From Flavobacterium sp. YJ01 (lineage in GTDB: Bacteria; Bacteroidota; Bacteroidia; Flavobacteriales; Flavobacteriaceae), in NCBI RefSeq assembly GCF_029320955.1, contig NZ_CP119757.1, forward strand, positions 2,108,001-2,172,000: a DNA stretch of 64,000 nt, given 5' to 3'. How positions within the stretch are numbered: position 1 is the first letter of the stretch; every line of letters starts with the position of its first letter. The notes under the pieces are model-generated. The model was not told the DNA's origin and searched no databases. It saw nothing but the letters and a program-made list of their open reading frames with translations. Positions 7,111 through 15,487 of this stretch are shown piece after piece. A program made the position numbers and the translations under genes.

Positions 7111-7140
7111 AAAAAAAACCTGCTCAAAATGAGCAGGTTT
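7111..7140 (-). terminator. terminator after clpX
   Basis: AAACCTGCTC (7116-7125) pairs with GAGCAGGTTT (7131-7140). On the minus strand a T-run follows the stem. It separates clpX from the L,D-transpeptidase-like gene. Confidence 0.85.
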
Positions 7141-7160
7141 TAAAATATATTTTTCAAACT

Positions 7161-8393
7161 TTAAGAAGCAATTTCCATACGCTTCAATAAGTTTTTACTC
7201 AAAGTATGTTCTGCGTATTCTTTATCAATTGACAAACTTGTATCATCTGAAGTTGGCAATTCGTACATCGCATCTGTTAAGATTGCTTCGCATAAAGAAC
7301 GTAATCCACGAGCTCCTAATTTGTATTCTAAAGCTTTATCTACAATAAAATCTAAAGCTTCGTCTGTAATCGTAAATTCAACATCATCCATCAAAAATAA
7401 CTTTTGATACTGTTTAATTAAAGCATTTTTAGGTTGTGTTAAAATGGCACGAAGTGTTTCTTTATCCAAAGGATCCATGTGCGTCAAAACTGGCAAACGA
7501 CCAATAATCTCTGGAATCAATCCAAAATCTTTAATATCTTTTGGAATGATATATTGCAACAAATTGTCTTTGTCAATATTATCAACATTTTTAGAAGTTG
7601 AATAACCAACTGCCTGACGATTTAAACGTTTAGAAATAATACGCTCAACTCCATCAAAAGCACCTCCTGCAATAAATAAGATATTCTGAGTATTAACCTC
7701 AACAAATTTCTGGTCTGGGTGTTTACGTCCTCCTTTTGGCGGTACGTTTACAACTGTTCCTTCTAATAATTTTAATAAAGCTTGTTGAACACCTTCTCCA
7801 GAAACGTCACGCGTAATTGATGGATTATCGCTTTTACGAGCAATTTTATCGATTTCGTCAATAAATACGATTCCTCTTTCTGCTTTAGCAACATCATAAT
7901 CTGCCGCTTGAAGCAAACGAGTTAAAATACTTTCAACATCTTCGCCAACGTAACCCGCTTCTGTTAATACCGTTGCATCAACAATAGCCAATGGAACGTC
8001 TAACATTTTGGCAATAGTTTTTGCAACCAATGTTTTACCAGTTCCCGTTTGACCTACCATGATAATGTTACTTTTTTCAATCTCAACTTCATCGTCTAAT
8101 TGCTGTTGCATTAAACGTTTGTAATGATTGTAAACCGCAACCGACATCACTTTTTTAGTCTGATCCTGACCAATAACATATTGATCTAGAAAAGCCCTAA
8201 TTTCTTTTGGTTTCTTTAAAATTAAGTCACCAACTAATTTTGTGCTTCCGCTAGATTTTAATTCTTCTAAAACAATTCCGTGCGCCTGTTCAATACACTT
8301 ATCACAAATGTGGGCATTGATACCTGCAATTAATAAATTAGTTTCTGGCTTCTTTCTTCCACAAAACGAACATTCTAATACTACTTTTGCCAT
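7161..8393 (-). CDS. clpX: ClpX, ATPase subunit of the ClpXP protease
   Basis: AAA+ unfoldase that recognises and threads substrates into ClpP. The 410-residue protein starts with the zinc-binding domain (CSFCGRKK...[10 protein letters not shown], four cysteines) and has Walker A GQTGTGKT at about residue 112, Walker [11 protein letters not shown] near 175, and the sensor-2 helix [13 protein letters not shown] near 365. All signatures are intact. It lies 169 bp downstream of clpP with a TATCTTTG box of its own at 8417-8424, so it can be expressed both with and without clpP. Confidence 0.98.
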   Translation of the reverse strand: MAKVVLECSFCGRKKPETNLLIAGINAHICDKCIEQAHGIVLEELKSSGSTKLVGDLILKKPKEIRAFLDQYVIGQDQTKKVMSVAVYNHYKRLMQQQLDDEVEIEKSNIIMVGQTGTGKTLVAKTIAKMLDVPLAIVDATVLTEAGYVGEDVESILTRLLQAADYDVAKAERGIVFIDEIDKIARKSDNPSITRDVSGEGVQQALLKLLEGTVVNVPPKGGRKHPDQKFVEVNTQNILFIAGGAFDGVERIISKRLNRQAVGYSTSKNVDNIDKDNLLQYIIPKDIKDFGLIPEIIGRLPVLTHMDPLDKETLRAILTQPKNALIKQYQKLFLMDDVEFTITDEALDFIVDKALEYKLGARGLRSLCEAILTDAMYELPTSDDTSLSIDKEYAEHTLSKNLLKRMEIAS

Positions 8394-8416
8394 TCTTTAT
8401 TTAAGTTACTAAGCTG

Positions 8417-8424
8417 CAAAGATA
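8417..8424 (-). promoter_or_regulatory. -7 box (TATCTTTG) upstream of clpX
   Basis: A minus-strand TAnnTTTG match 23 bp before the clpX ATG. No clear -33 TTTG. It suggests a clpX-specific start site in the clpP-clpX gap. Confidence 0.4.
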
Positions 8425-8505
8425 CTAAGTTTCTAAGCTTTTTAATCTAAAACTTAAAAACTTAACTTCTTTACAGCTTAATATTTATTTTTTTTTCAAG
8501 TTTAA

Positions 8506-8557
8506 AGTTTCAGGTTTCAGATTCGCCAAAGCAACTTGAAACCTGAAACCTGAAACT
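8506..8557. repeat. inverted repeat of AGTTTCAGGTTTCA in the clpP-clpX gap
   Basis: AGTTTCAGGTTTCA (8506-8519) is perfectly complementary to 8544-8557, and the right arm is itself a tandem (TGAAACC TGAAACC TGAAACT). A third related copy, GTTTCAGGTTTCAAGT, lies at 9345-9360 upstream of clpP. Neither side has a terminator-like T-run. Confidence 0.8.
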
Positions 8558-8562
8558 AATTT

Positions 8563-9237
8563 TTAGCTTCTTCTCAATACTTCATCAATCATTCCGTATT
8601 CTTTTGCTTCGTCAGCAATCATCCAGTAATCACGCTCACTGTCTTTGTGAACTCTTTCGAAAGACTGGCCAGAATGTTGTGAAATAATATGGTACAACTC
8701 GTCTTTTAGTTTCAACATTTCACGTAAGTTGATTTCCATATCTGTTGCAACTCCTTGTGCTCCTCCAGATGGTTGGTGAATCATTACACGAGAATGTGGT
8801 AGAGCAGAACGTTTTCCTGCTGCTCCTGCACATAATAAAACGGCACCCATTGAAGCTGCCATTCCTGTACAAATTGTAGCAACATCTGGTTTAATGTATT
8901 GCATTGTATCGTAAATCCCTAAACCAGCATAAACGCTTCCTCCAGGAGAATTTAAATAAATCTGGATATCTTTTGATGCATCAGCACTTTCTAAGAACAA
9001 TAATTGCGCTTGTACAACATTTGCAATTTGGTCATCGATACCTGTTCCTAAAAAGATAATCCTGTCCATCATTAATCTTGAGAAAACGTCTAAGATTGAA
9101 ACATTTAATTGACGTTCTTCAATTATATTTGGAGTTAAATTCGTCGGCGTCATTGCGCTGATGATTTTATCATAATATAAGCTATTTACTCCGTGGTGCT
9201 TTGTAGCAAAATTTTTGAATTCTTTACCGTAGTTCAT
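8563..9237 (-). CDS. clpP: ClpP, proteolytic subunit of the ClpXP protease
   Basis: Serine peptidase forming the tetradecameric chamber. The 224-residue protein carries the catalytic serine in TGMAASMGAVLL (about residue 120) and the catalytic histidine in MIHQPSGGAQG (about residue 145). The N-terminal segment before VSILDVFSRLMMDRIIFLG (about 45 residues) is longer than in E. coli and is probably a propeptide or flavobacterial extension. Gene order tig-clpP-clpX matches many bacteria. The spacers around it are repeat-rich. Confidence 0.97.
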   Translation of the reverse strand: MNYGKEFKNFATKHHGVNSLYYDKIISAMTPTNLTPNIIEERQLNVSILDVFSRLMMDRIIFLGTGIDDQIANVVQAQLLFLESADASKDIQIYLNSPGGSVYAGLGIYDTMQYIKPDVATICTGMAASMGAVLLCAGAAGKRSALPHSRVMIHQPSGGAQGVATDMEINLREMLKLKDELYHIISQHSGQSFERVHKDSERDYWMIADEAKEYGMIDEVLRRS

Positions 9238-9410
9238 ATTTTTAGTTTAAAGTTGAAAAGTCTAAAGTCAACAAGTGACTTAAACGAATTAAACAAAGTT
9301 CATACCTTTTTATAAAGGATGCCAATTTGTCTACTTTTTATTTTGTTTCAGGTTTCAAGTTAATTTAATTTCAAGTTATATAAATAACGTGAAACTTAAA
9401 ATATAAAACA

Positions 9411-9444
9411 AAAAAAAAGAGCGTCAAAAAAACTTTTGACGCTC
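9411..9444 (-). terminator. terminator after tig
   Basis: GAGCGTCAAAA (9419-9429) pairs perfectly with TTTTGACGCTC (9434-9444) over a four-base loop. On the minus strand it is followed by a T-run of about nine. It separates tig from clpP despite their conserved order. Confidence 0.88.
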
Positions 9445-9525
9445 AAATATAACTTTTTTTATCTTTCGGTTTCTGTAATAAAATCTTAAATTTTGACTTT
9501 ATAAATTTCGCCTTTTAGACTGAAT

Positions 9526-10848
9526 TTATTCTCCGTAAGAAGCAGCAATAAATTCTTCGTAAGTAACCTCTTTAGTAGTTGGGTTAGCTTTTTCTTTGAA
9601 GATATCTAACATTTTAGCTGCTACAACTTGCTCAGAAAGTCTTTTCACTTCGTCTTGGTTAGATAAAACTCTAGCCACGATTCCTTGAACTTCTTCGTCA
9701 GTTGGATTTGTTTGACCAAATTGAGCCATTTGTTGTCTGATAGCGTTTGAAGTAAACTCTTTCAAATCTTCAAATGTAATTTGGATATTGCTTTGCGCTA
9801 ATGCTTTTCCTTCGATTAGTTGGAAACGTAAACCTTTTTCAGATCTTGCGTATTCAACTTCAGCTTCTTCTGCAGTTAATTTTTTCTCTCCAACAGTTTG
9901 CAACCATTTTTTCAAGAATTCAGCTGGTAAATCGAATTTTGTGTTTTCGATTAAGAAATCTTGAACATCTAATAATAATTTTTGGTCTGCTTGTTGTGCG
10001 AATTGAGCTTCAGCATCTTCTTTAATTTTAGCTTTTAAATCTTCTAAAGAAGCTACTTTTCCTTCACCAAAAAGTTTGTCAAATAATTCTTGGTTTAATT
10101 CTGCTGGCTCAGATCCGTTGATAGCTTCGATAGTAAAGTTAACTTCAACATCTAAACCGTGAACACCTTCGTGACCTACTTTTAAGTAATCCATTAATTG
10201 GTGATCGTCTTCAAATAAACCTTTTGTGCTTACTGTAACAACATCTCCAACTTTTTTACCTGCGAATTGTTTTTGAGCTTTTTTGCTGAATGCATCTACA
10301 GAGATTGTAGTTGTATTATTGATTCCGTTTGCTTCGTTTGAGAAAGTTCCAGTTAAATCAGATTTCGCATCAGATACTTCTTGCGGAATTGCTTTACCAA
10401 ATTGTTTTTGGATACGCTCAACTTGTCCGTCGATTAATTTATCGTCAGCAGTAACGATATATTTTACGATATTATTTTTAGCTTCAAGATCAATTTCGAA
10501 GTTTGGCACTAAACCAATTTCGTATTCGAAAGTTAATTCTTCAGCATCCCAGTTAAAATCTTCGTTTACTTTTGCAAGAGGAGTTCCTAAAAGATTTAAT
10601 CTTTCAGATTGAATATAACGCTCTAAAGCCAAATCAACTACTTTTTTAATCTCTTCTTGTTTAATACCTTTTCCGTATTGTTTTTCAACAAGATCTTTAG
10701 GCACAGCGCCTTTTCTAAATCCTTTTACTTGCGCTAAAGGCATTTTTTCGTTAATTCTTTTTGCTACTTGACCTTTATAATCCATATGAACAACGTTCAA
10801 TACAATTGTCTCGTTAACAGCGTCTATTGCTACTCTTTTAATATCCAT
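9526..10848 (-). CDS. tig: trigger factor, ribosome-associated chaperone
   Basis: Binds nascent chains at the ribosome exit tunnel. The 440-residue protein has the N-terminal ribosome-binding domain with the signature KGFRKGAVPKDLVEKQYG at about residue 42-60 (E. coli equivalent GFRxGK-P). This is followed by a weakly conserved central FKBP-like region (about 155-240) and the long helical C-terminal substrate-binding domain. Length is normal for the family. It is the first gene before clpP and clpX, but a strong terminator (9411-9444) follows. Confidence 0.95.
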   Translation of the reverse strand: MDIKRVAIDAVNETIVLNVVHMDYKGQVAKRINEKMPLAQVKGFRKGAVPKDLVEKQYGKGIKQEEIKKVVDLALERYIQSERLNLLGTPLAKVNEDFNWDAEELTFEYEIGLVPNFEIDLEAKNNIVKYIVTADDKLIDGQVERIQKQFGKAIPQEVSDAKSDLTGTFSNEANGINNTTTISVDAFSKKAQKQFAGKKVGDVVTVSTKGLFEDDHQLMDYLKVGHEGVHGLDVEVNFTIEAINGSEPAELNQELFDKLFGEGKVASLEDLKAKIKEDAEAQFAQQADQKLLLDVQDFLIENTKFDLPAEFLKKWLQTVGEKKLTAEEAEVEYARSEKGLRFQLIEGKALAQSNIQITFEDLKEFTSNAIRQQMAQFGQTNPTDEEVQGIVARVLSNQDEVKRLSEQVVAAKMLDIFKEKANPTTKEVTYEEFIAASYGE

Positions 10849-10874
10849 CTTCTTCTTTAATTTACATAATAAAA

Positions 10875-10909
10875 TTGGGTTGCAAAATTATAAAATTTTT
10901 GCAACCCAA
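10875..10909. terminator. perfect 13-bp hairpin overlapping the tig promoter
   Basis: TTGGGTTGCAAAA (10875-10887) pairs with TTTTGCAACCCAA (10897-10909). On the minus strand a short T-rich stretch (TTTTATTATG) follows, so it can terminate the membrane-protein gene ending at 10962. A minus-strand -7 box TAATTTTG (10883-10890), with TTG at 10907-10909 or 10911-10913, sits inside the same palindrome. Confidence 0.65.
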
Positions 10910-10961
10910 CCAAGTTTTTAATTTATTGTATTTGAAGCAGTTTTAATCTGCTCGATTTGTC

Positions 10962-11306
10962 TTATTTATCGTCTCCCAGTATTTTATAAGTGATAGATTG
11001 CAGAATCGACAAAATAACACTAAAAATCAATGCTGTCCAGAAAGAATTGACCTCAAAACCTCCAACAATTTTAGTGCATAATAAAATAATTATAGCATTG
11101 ATTACTAATAAAAATAATCCAAGCGTTACGAAAGTAACCGGTAAAGTCAGCAATACTAAAATTGGTTTTATAAAAACATTCAGCAATCCTAAAACTACTG
11201 CAACAATTACAGCTGTACCAAAACTTGCAACATGCACTCCAGTTAAAATATTAGACAACAATAAAACAAGGGCCGCAGTAACAAGGAGTCTAAGTAATAA
11301 TTTCAT
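10962..11306 (-). CDS. phage-holin-4-2-type membrane protein
   Basis: This 114-residue protein consists almost entirely of four hydrophobic helices (about 3-22, 28-50, 55-78 and 87-108). It has the family's GLLNVFIKPIL and LPVTFVTLGLFLLVINA segments. It belongs to the PF04020 'holin 4-2' group of small membrane proteins found in many bacteria. The name comes from sequence similarity and does not show a phage origin. It lies 54 bp after a hydrolase gene and is likely the last gene of a pdxJ operon. Confidence 0.85.
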   Translation of the reverse strand: MKLLLRLLVTAALVLLLSNILTGVHVASFGTAVIVAVVLGLLNVFIKPILVLLTLPVTFVTLGLFLLVINAIIILLCTKIVGGFEVNSFWTALIFSVILSILQSITYKILGDDK

Positions 11307-11360
11307 GGTTTTTCAGGTTTAAAATTTATTTAAAAATACTAAAATTTTTATCAAATTTGA

Positions 11361-12125
11361 TTATTCTTTTAAAAACTCTGTTGTCAGCTCGAAAAACATT
11401 TTTGGGTTTTCGGCATGAAGCCAATGCCCCGCGTTTGGAATTGTTTCTAATTTAAAATTTGGAAAATGCTTACGAATTTCATCCAAATCAGAATCTTGAA
11501 TGTAACCCGAATTTCCTCCACGAATAAATAATGTAGATTTATCAAAAACTAAACCTTCAGGCAAAGGTTTTCCAATTGCATCAAGATTGTTATTGAAAAC
11601 TTCAAGATTAAATCTGAAAGCCAATTGCCCTGGCTCTTTCCAATATAGATTTTTCAATAAAAACTGACGTGTTCCAAAATCAGAAACATATTGCGAAACA
11701 ATTTCTTCGACATCATTTCTGCTTGGTTTTCCTGAAAAATCAACTGCATTTAATCCAGCCAGAATATCTTGATGATGTTGTTTGTAGAATTTCGGACCAA
11801 TATCTGCCACAATCAATTTATCTACGATTTCAGAATGAGTTGTTGCGAAAAGCATCGCTACTTTTCCGCCCATCGAATGACCGAGAATATCAATTCTAGT
11901 TAAATTATTAGCTTGACAATATTCGTAAACATCCTGAACCATTGCTTCATAACTCCATTCATCAGAATGAAAACTGCGACCGTGATTTCTTAAATCTAAA
12001 ATATGAACCTGAAACCCAGCTTCTACATATTGACCTGCTAAAGTTTTCCAGTTGTCAGACATTCCAAGAAATCCATGCATGATGATAAATGGTTTTCCTT
12101 CGCCTTCTATTTTTGAGTAAAGCAT
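11361..12125 (-). CDS. alpha/beta-fold hydrolase (YbfF-like esterase)
   Basis: A 254-residue single-domain hydrolase. It has the oxyanion motif HGFLGMSDNW near residue 18, the nucleophile elbow GHSMGG near residue 83, and the catalytic histidine in NAGHWLHAENP near residue 235. Similar short-chain acyl esterases act in the cytosol on acyl-CoA or ester substrates. The specific substrate is unknown. It follows pdxJ by 23 bp, which suggests co-transcription but gives no functional clue. Confidence 0.88.
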   Translation of the reverse strand: MLYSKIEGEGKPFIIMHGFLGMSDNWKTLAGQYVEAGFQVHILDLRNHGRSFHSDEWSYEAMVQDVYEYCQANNLTRIDILGHSMGGKVAMLFATTHSEIVDKLIVADIGPKFYKQHHQDILAGLNAVDFSGKPSRNDVEEIVSQYVSDFGTRQFLLKNLYWKEPGQLAFRFNLEVFNNNLDAIGKPLPEGLVFDKSTLFIRGGNSGYIQDSDLDEIRKHFPNFKLETIPNAGHWLHAENPKMFFELTTEFLKE

Positions 12126-12148
12126 ATTTTATTTTTTAGTTAAGAGAA

Positions 12149-12862
12149 TTACTTCAATTTATTCAAATACATATTTACAACATTATCTAAACCAAGATAA
12201 AGTGCCTCTGAAATTAAAGCATGCCCAATTGAAACTTCCAATAATCCAGGAATATTTTGTTTGAAAAACTGGATATTCTCTAAACTTAAATCATGACCAG
12301 CATTAATTCCTAAACCTAATTCATTTGCCAATTCGGCAGCTTTGGTATAAGGCTCTATTCCTTGTTTGTTTCCTAAATCGTATTGGTGTGCAAAAGCTTC
12401 AGTATACAATTCGATTCTGTCTGTTCCTGTCTTTTTTGCGCCTTCTATCATTTCTAAAACAGGATCAACAAAAATTGAAGTTCTTATTCCGTTTCTCTGA
12501 AATTCCTGAATAACTTCGGTTAAATAATTTTGGTTTTTAATCGTATCCCAACCTGCAGAAGAAGTAATGGCACCAATTGCATCTGGAACCAAGGTTACTT
12601 GATCTGGCTTGCATTCTAAAACCAAATCAATAAAATTATGCTGCGGATTTCCTTCAATATTATATTCGGTTGTAACAACTGCTTTTAAATCGCGAGCATC
12701 CTGATAACGAATATGGCGCTCGTCTGGACGCGGGTGAATCGTAATTCCTTGCCCACCAAAACGCTGAATATCTGCAGCAACTTTTAATAAATCAGGAACA
12801 TTTCCTCCTCTAGCATTTCTAAGGGTTGCAATTTTATTGATATTTACACTTAACTTTGTCAT
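12149..12862 (-). CDS. pdxJ: pyridoxine 5'-phosphate synthase
   Basis: Condenses 1-deoxyxylulose 5-phosphate with 3-amino-2-oxopropyl phosphate to make pyridoxine 5'-phosphate (DXP-dependent vitamin B6 pathway). The 237-residue TIM-barrel starts LSVNINKIATLRNARGG, a family N-terminus. It contains the HPRPDERHI active-site segment at about residue 43-51 and the C-terminal phosphate-binding IGHALISEALYLGL. Length is normal. First gene of a pdxJ-hydrolase-membrane protein set. Confidence 0.96.
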   Translation of the reverse strand: MTKLSVNINKIATLRNARGGNVPDLLKVAADIQRFGGQGITIHPRPDERHIRYQDARDLKAVVTTEYNIEGNPQHNFIDLVLECKPDQVTLVPDAIGAITSSAGWDTIKNQNYLTEVIQEFQRNGIRTSIFVDPVLEMIEGAKKTGTDRIELYTEAFAHQYDLGNKQGIEPYTKAAELANELGLGINAGHDLSLENIQFFKQNIPGLLEVSIGHALISEALYLGLDNVVNMYLNKLK

Positions 12863-12903
12863 ATAAATAGATAATTAATTCTAGTAACTTATATTTGTTA
12901 CGA

Positions 12904-12911
12904 CAAAAATA
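12904..12911 (-). promoter_or_regulatory. -7 box (TATTTTTG) for pdxJ
   Basis: A minus-strand TAnnTTTG match 42 bp before the pdxJ ATG, in the divergent gap with the CBS gene. No -33 element is evident. Confidence 0.35.
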
Positions 12912-12978
12912 CAAAGTAAAACAGAGCGGTTTTCGGTATTTTTTGATTATTTTGCATCTAAATATCTTCAATTGATTT

Positions 12979-13638
12979 ATGACAGAAATTACGAACTATA
13001 TCACAAACGATTTCAGAGCGATTGATAGTCAAGAAACGATAGCATCGATTCAGGACTTTTTTATTGATGTAAATTTTTCTCATTTTCCGATTTTAGAAGA
13101 TGGGATTTTTATCGGAAGCATTTCTTCTGATGATGTTGAAACATTTGATGTCGATAAAAAAGCAATTGACTACAAATACACATTAGAGCGATTTTTTGCC
13201 AGAAAATCTATGATTTGGCTAGATGTTTTGGAGGTTTTTTCAAAAAACCACACCAACACAATTCCTGTTCTTGATGAGAACAACATTTACGTTGGTTACT
13301 ATGAAATGGAAGACATTATGAAGTTTTTTCAGGAAACTCCATTTTTAAAAGAACCAGGCGCTATTATAATCGTTCAAAAAGGTCTTTTAGATTATTCTAT
13401 GAGTGAAGTAAATCAGATTGTAGAAAGCAATAATGGAAGGGTTTTAGGATGCTTCGTTTCTGAAGCGGATACAGAAAATGTTCAAATCACTGTAAAAATT
13501 GGTTTAGGCGCGATAAACGAAATTATTCAAACCTATAGAAGATATGGATATGAAATTATTTCAGAACACCAAGAAGACACCTATATTAATAGCCTAAAAG
13601 AACGCTCAGATTATTTAGACAAGTACCTTAATATATAA
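12979..13638 (+). CDS. CBS-domain protein with C-terminal ACT-like part
   Basis: This 219-residue protein starts with two CBS motifs (about 1-55 and 65-125, the second containing NTIPVLDENNIYVGYYEMED). The C-terminal third has AIIIVQKGLLDYSMSEVNQIVESNNGRVLG, which looks like an ACT-type ligand-binding fold, as in AcuB-type proteins. CBS pairs bind adenine nucleotides and modulate other proteins. It lies 97 bp before nadK and could be co-transcribed, so a nucleotide-sensing role is suggested but not shown. Confidence 0.82.
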   Translation: MTEITNYITNDFRAIDSQETIASIQDFFIDVNFSHFPILEDGIFIGSISSDDVETFDVDKKAIDYKYTLERFFARKSMIWLDVLEVFSKNHTNTIPVLDENNIYVGYYEMEDIMKFFQETPFLKEPGAIIIVQKGLLDYSMSEVNQIVESNNGRVLGCFVSEADTENVQITVKIGLGAINEIIQTYRRYGYEIISEHQEDTYINSLKERSDYLDKYLNI

Positions 13639-13639
13639 G

Positions 13640-13733
13640 TTATGAATGTGCCAATGAGAAAATTAGTTAATTAGACAATTTTCGCATTTCCAATTATCTA
13701 ATCGACACATTGACAAATTATCTAATTTAAAAC
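13640..13733. repeat. imperfect direct and inverted repeat between the CBS gene and nadK
   Basis: CATTTCCAATTATCTAATC and CACATTGACAAATTATCTAAT repeat directly about 25 bp apart. The preceding AATGTGCCAATGAGAAAATTAG is related to their reverse complement. There is no coding frame. Such ATTAGATAATTTG-like strings look like a dispersed intergenic family. Confidence 0.55.
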
Positions 13734-13735
13734 TA

Positions 13736-14620
13736 ATGAAAATAGCCATTTACGGACAATATTATCAAAATAGTACGGAACCAATCATAAAAGACATTTT
13801 CAAGTTTTTCAATTCCAATAACGTAGAAATGGTAATTGAAGAAAACTTTCTGAAAATGCTTTATGAAAAGCAGCTGGTAAAAAAAGAATACAAAACATTT
13901 CCTTCCAATTCTGCTTTAGACAACAGTTTCGAAATGCTTATTAGCATCGGAGGCGATGGTACTATTTTGAGAGCTGCCGCATTTGTTCGTAATTCGGGTG
14001 TTCCTTTGTTAGGTATTAATGCAGGAAGACTGGGTTTTCTTGCCAAAGTTCAGAAGGAGAATATTGACATTTTACTTCAATATGTAATTGATCAAAATTA
14101 TACGACTTCAGAACGCACCTTATTAGGATTAACCGCTGATCCTAAAAACGATGCTTTTGAAGAACTTAATTTTGCAATGAATGAAGTTACAGTAAGCAGA
14201 AAAGATACAACCTCGATGATTACTGTAGAAACTTATTTAAACAATGAATATTTAAATTCATACTGGGCAGACGGACTAATCATTTCTACGCCAACTGGTT
14301 CTACAGGATATTCTTTAAGCTGTGGCGGACCAATTTTGACTCCAGATGTAAAAAGCCTTGTAATTACACCTATTGCCCCACATAATTTAACCGCCAGACC
14401 ACTTGTTATTCCAGATGATACCGAAATTACTTTGCGAGTAACAGGAAGAGAAGATCAATATTTAGTTTCTCTAGACTCTAGAATTTCTTCGGTAAAAAAC
14501 GAATCTATTTTAAAAATAAAAAAGACAGATTACAAAATTAAAATGGTCGAAATACCAGGCGAAACTTTCCTAAAAACTTTAAGAAATAAATTGCTCTGGG
14601 GAGAGGATAAAAGAAATTAA
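13736..14620 (+). CDS. nadK: NAD kinase
   Basis: Phosphorylates NAD to NADP using ATP or polyphosphate. The 294-residue protein has the GGDGT motif (SIGGDGTILRAA) at about residue 73-77, NAGRLGFLA near 100 (family NxGxLGFL), the STPTGSTGYSLSCGGPIL loop near 185, and the C-terminal ITPIAPHNLTARPLVIP. All catalytic signatures are intact. It stands between the CBS gene and an envelope operon with its own promoter at 14746. Confidence 0.97.
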   Translation: MKIAIYGQYYQNSTEPIIKDIFKFFNSNNVEMVIEENFLKMLYEKQLVKKEYKTFPSNSALDNSFEMLISIGGDGTILRAAAFVRNSGVPLLGINAGRLGFLAKVQKENIDILLQYVIDQNYTTSERTLLGLTADPKNDAFEELNFAMNEVTVSRKDTTSMITVETYLNNEYLNSYWADGLIISTPTGSTGYSLSCGGPILTPDVKSLVITPIAPHNLTARPLVIPDDTEITLRVTGREDQYLVSLDSRISSVKNESILKIKKTDYKIKMVEIPGETFLKTLRNKLLWGEDKRN

Positions 14621-14745
14621 AATCTTTTCTGAATACCTACTATACGATAATAGCACATTTTCTCGTTCTGCTTGTAGTGAATCATCATTAAATGGCTCAA
14701 AATCATATTATAAATTGAAAAAAAAGCACATTTAACCAAAGGAAC

Positions 14746-14775
14746 TTTGATTCGTATTGATAATTATTATATTTG
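14746..14775 (+). promoter_or_regulatory. consensus Bacteroidota promoter for the DUF6089-uppS-bamA-ompH operon
   Basis: TTTG at 14746-14749, an 18-bp spacer, then TATATTTG at 14768-14775. This matches both halves of the Bacteroidota consensus (TTTG at -33, TAnnTTTG at -7) and ends 18 bp before the ATG at 14794. It is the best promoter in the window. Confidence 0.8.
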
Positions 14776-14793
14776 CACGCAATTTTGAATTAA

Positions 14794-15486
14794 ATGAAGA
14801 AAATTTTTAATTTATTGTTATGTTTTTTCCCCTTTATTACACTTAACGCTCAGATTAACGAGATAGGTGTTTTTCTTGGCGGAAGCAACTTTGTTGGTGA
14901 CGTAGGTAAAACAACTTACATTGCACCAGAAAAACTAGCTTTTGGTGTTCTTTACAAATGGAATAGAAGTCCGAGACATTCATGGCGCTTCTCTTACACA
15001 CAATCAAATGTTAGCGGAAATGATTTTAAATCGGATGAAACAGGAAGAAACCAAAGAGGATACCGTTTTGATAATGACATTAAAGAGCTTTCTGCTGGAT
15101 TAGAATTTAATTTTTTTGATTTCAACCTGCACGATTATCATCCAAAAATAACACCCTATATATTCTCTGGATTAAGTTTCTTTCTCTACGATAATTTATA
15201 CAGATACGACACTGCTCCAGATGTAATATATATTCAAAAGAATACGCATTCTTTTGCTATACCTATTATATTAGGTATAAAATCGAATATAACGCCACGT
15301 CTTATTTTAGCGGCCGAAGCGGGAGTTCGTTATACTTTTACGGATAACATAGACGGAAGCAATCCTAACACGAGCAGTTCGACTATTTTAAAATTTGGAA
15401 ATCTAAATAATAATGACTGGTACGTTTTTTCGGGTCTTACCTTAACGTATACCTTTGGAAAAAAACCTTGCTATTGCGCAGAATAA
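14794..15486 (+). CDS. DUF6089-family outer-membrane beta-barrel protein
   Basis: This 230-residue protein has a signal peptide (MKKIFNLLLCFFPFITLNAQ) and an N-terminal GVFLGGSNFVGDVG strand, then alternating strands with aromatic ends typical of a small barrel, ending LTLTYTFGKKPCYCAE. The terminal CYC pair is unusual for a barrel and may form a disulfide or bind metal. It heads a run with uppS (1-bp gap) and bamA, a conserved arrangement in Flavobacteriia as I recall. Function unknown. It may help envelope assembly. Confidence 0.8.
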   Translation: MKKIFNLLLCFFPFITLNAQINEIGVFLGGSNFVGDVGKTTYIAPEKLAFGVLYKWNRSPRHSWRFSYTQSNVSGNDFKSDETGRNQRGYRFDNDIKELSAGLEFNFFDFNLHDYHPKITPYIFSGLSFFLYDNLYRYDTAPDVIYIQKNTHSFAIPIILGIKSNITPRLILAAEAGVRYTFTDNIDGSNPNTSSSTILKFGNLNNNDWYVFSGLTLTYTFGKKPCYCAE

Positions 15487-15487
15487 A

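Noticed and set aside
10283..10612. Open frame of 109 codons opposite tig
   Set aside because: It lies within the trigger-factor coding region, on the other strand, with no recognisable domain.
10962..11306. Holin-like gene as evidence of a prophage
   Set aside because: The family name is misleading. No phage structural, lysis or integrase gene is present, and neighbours are housekeeping genes.
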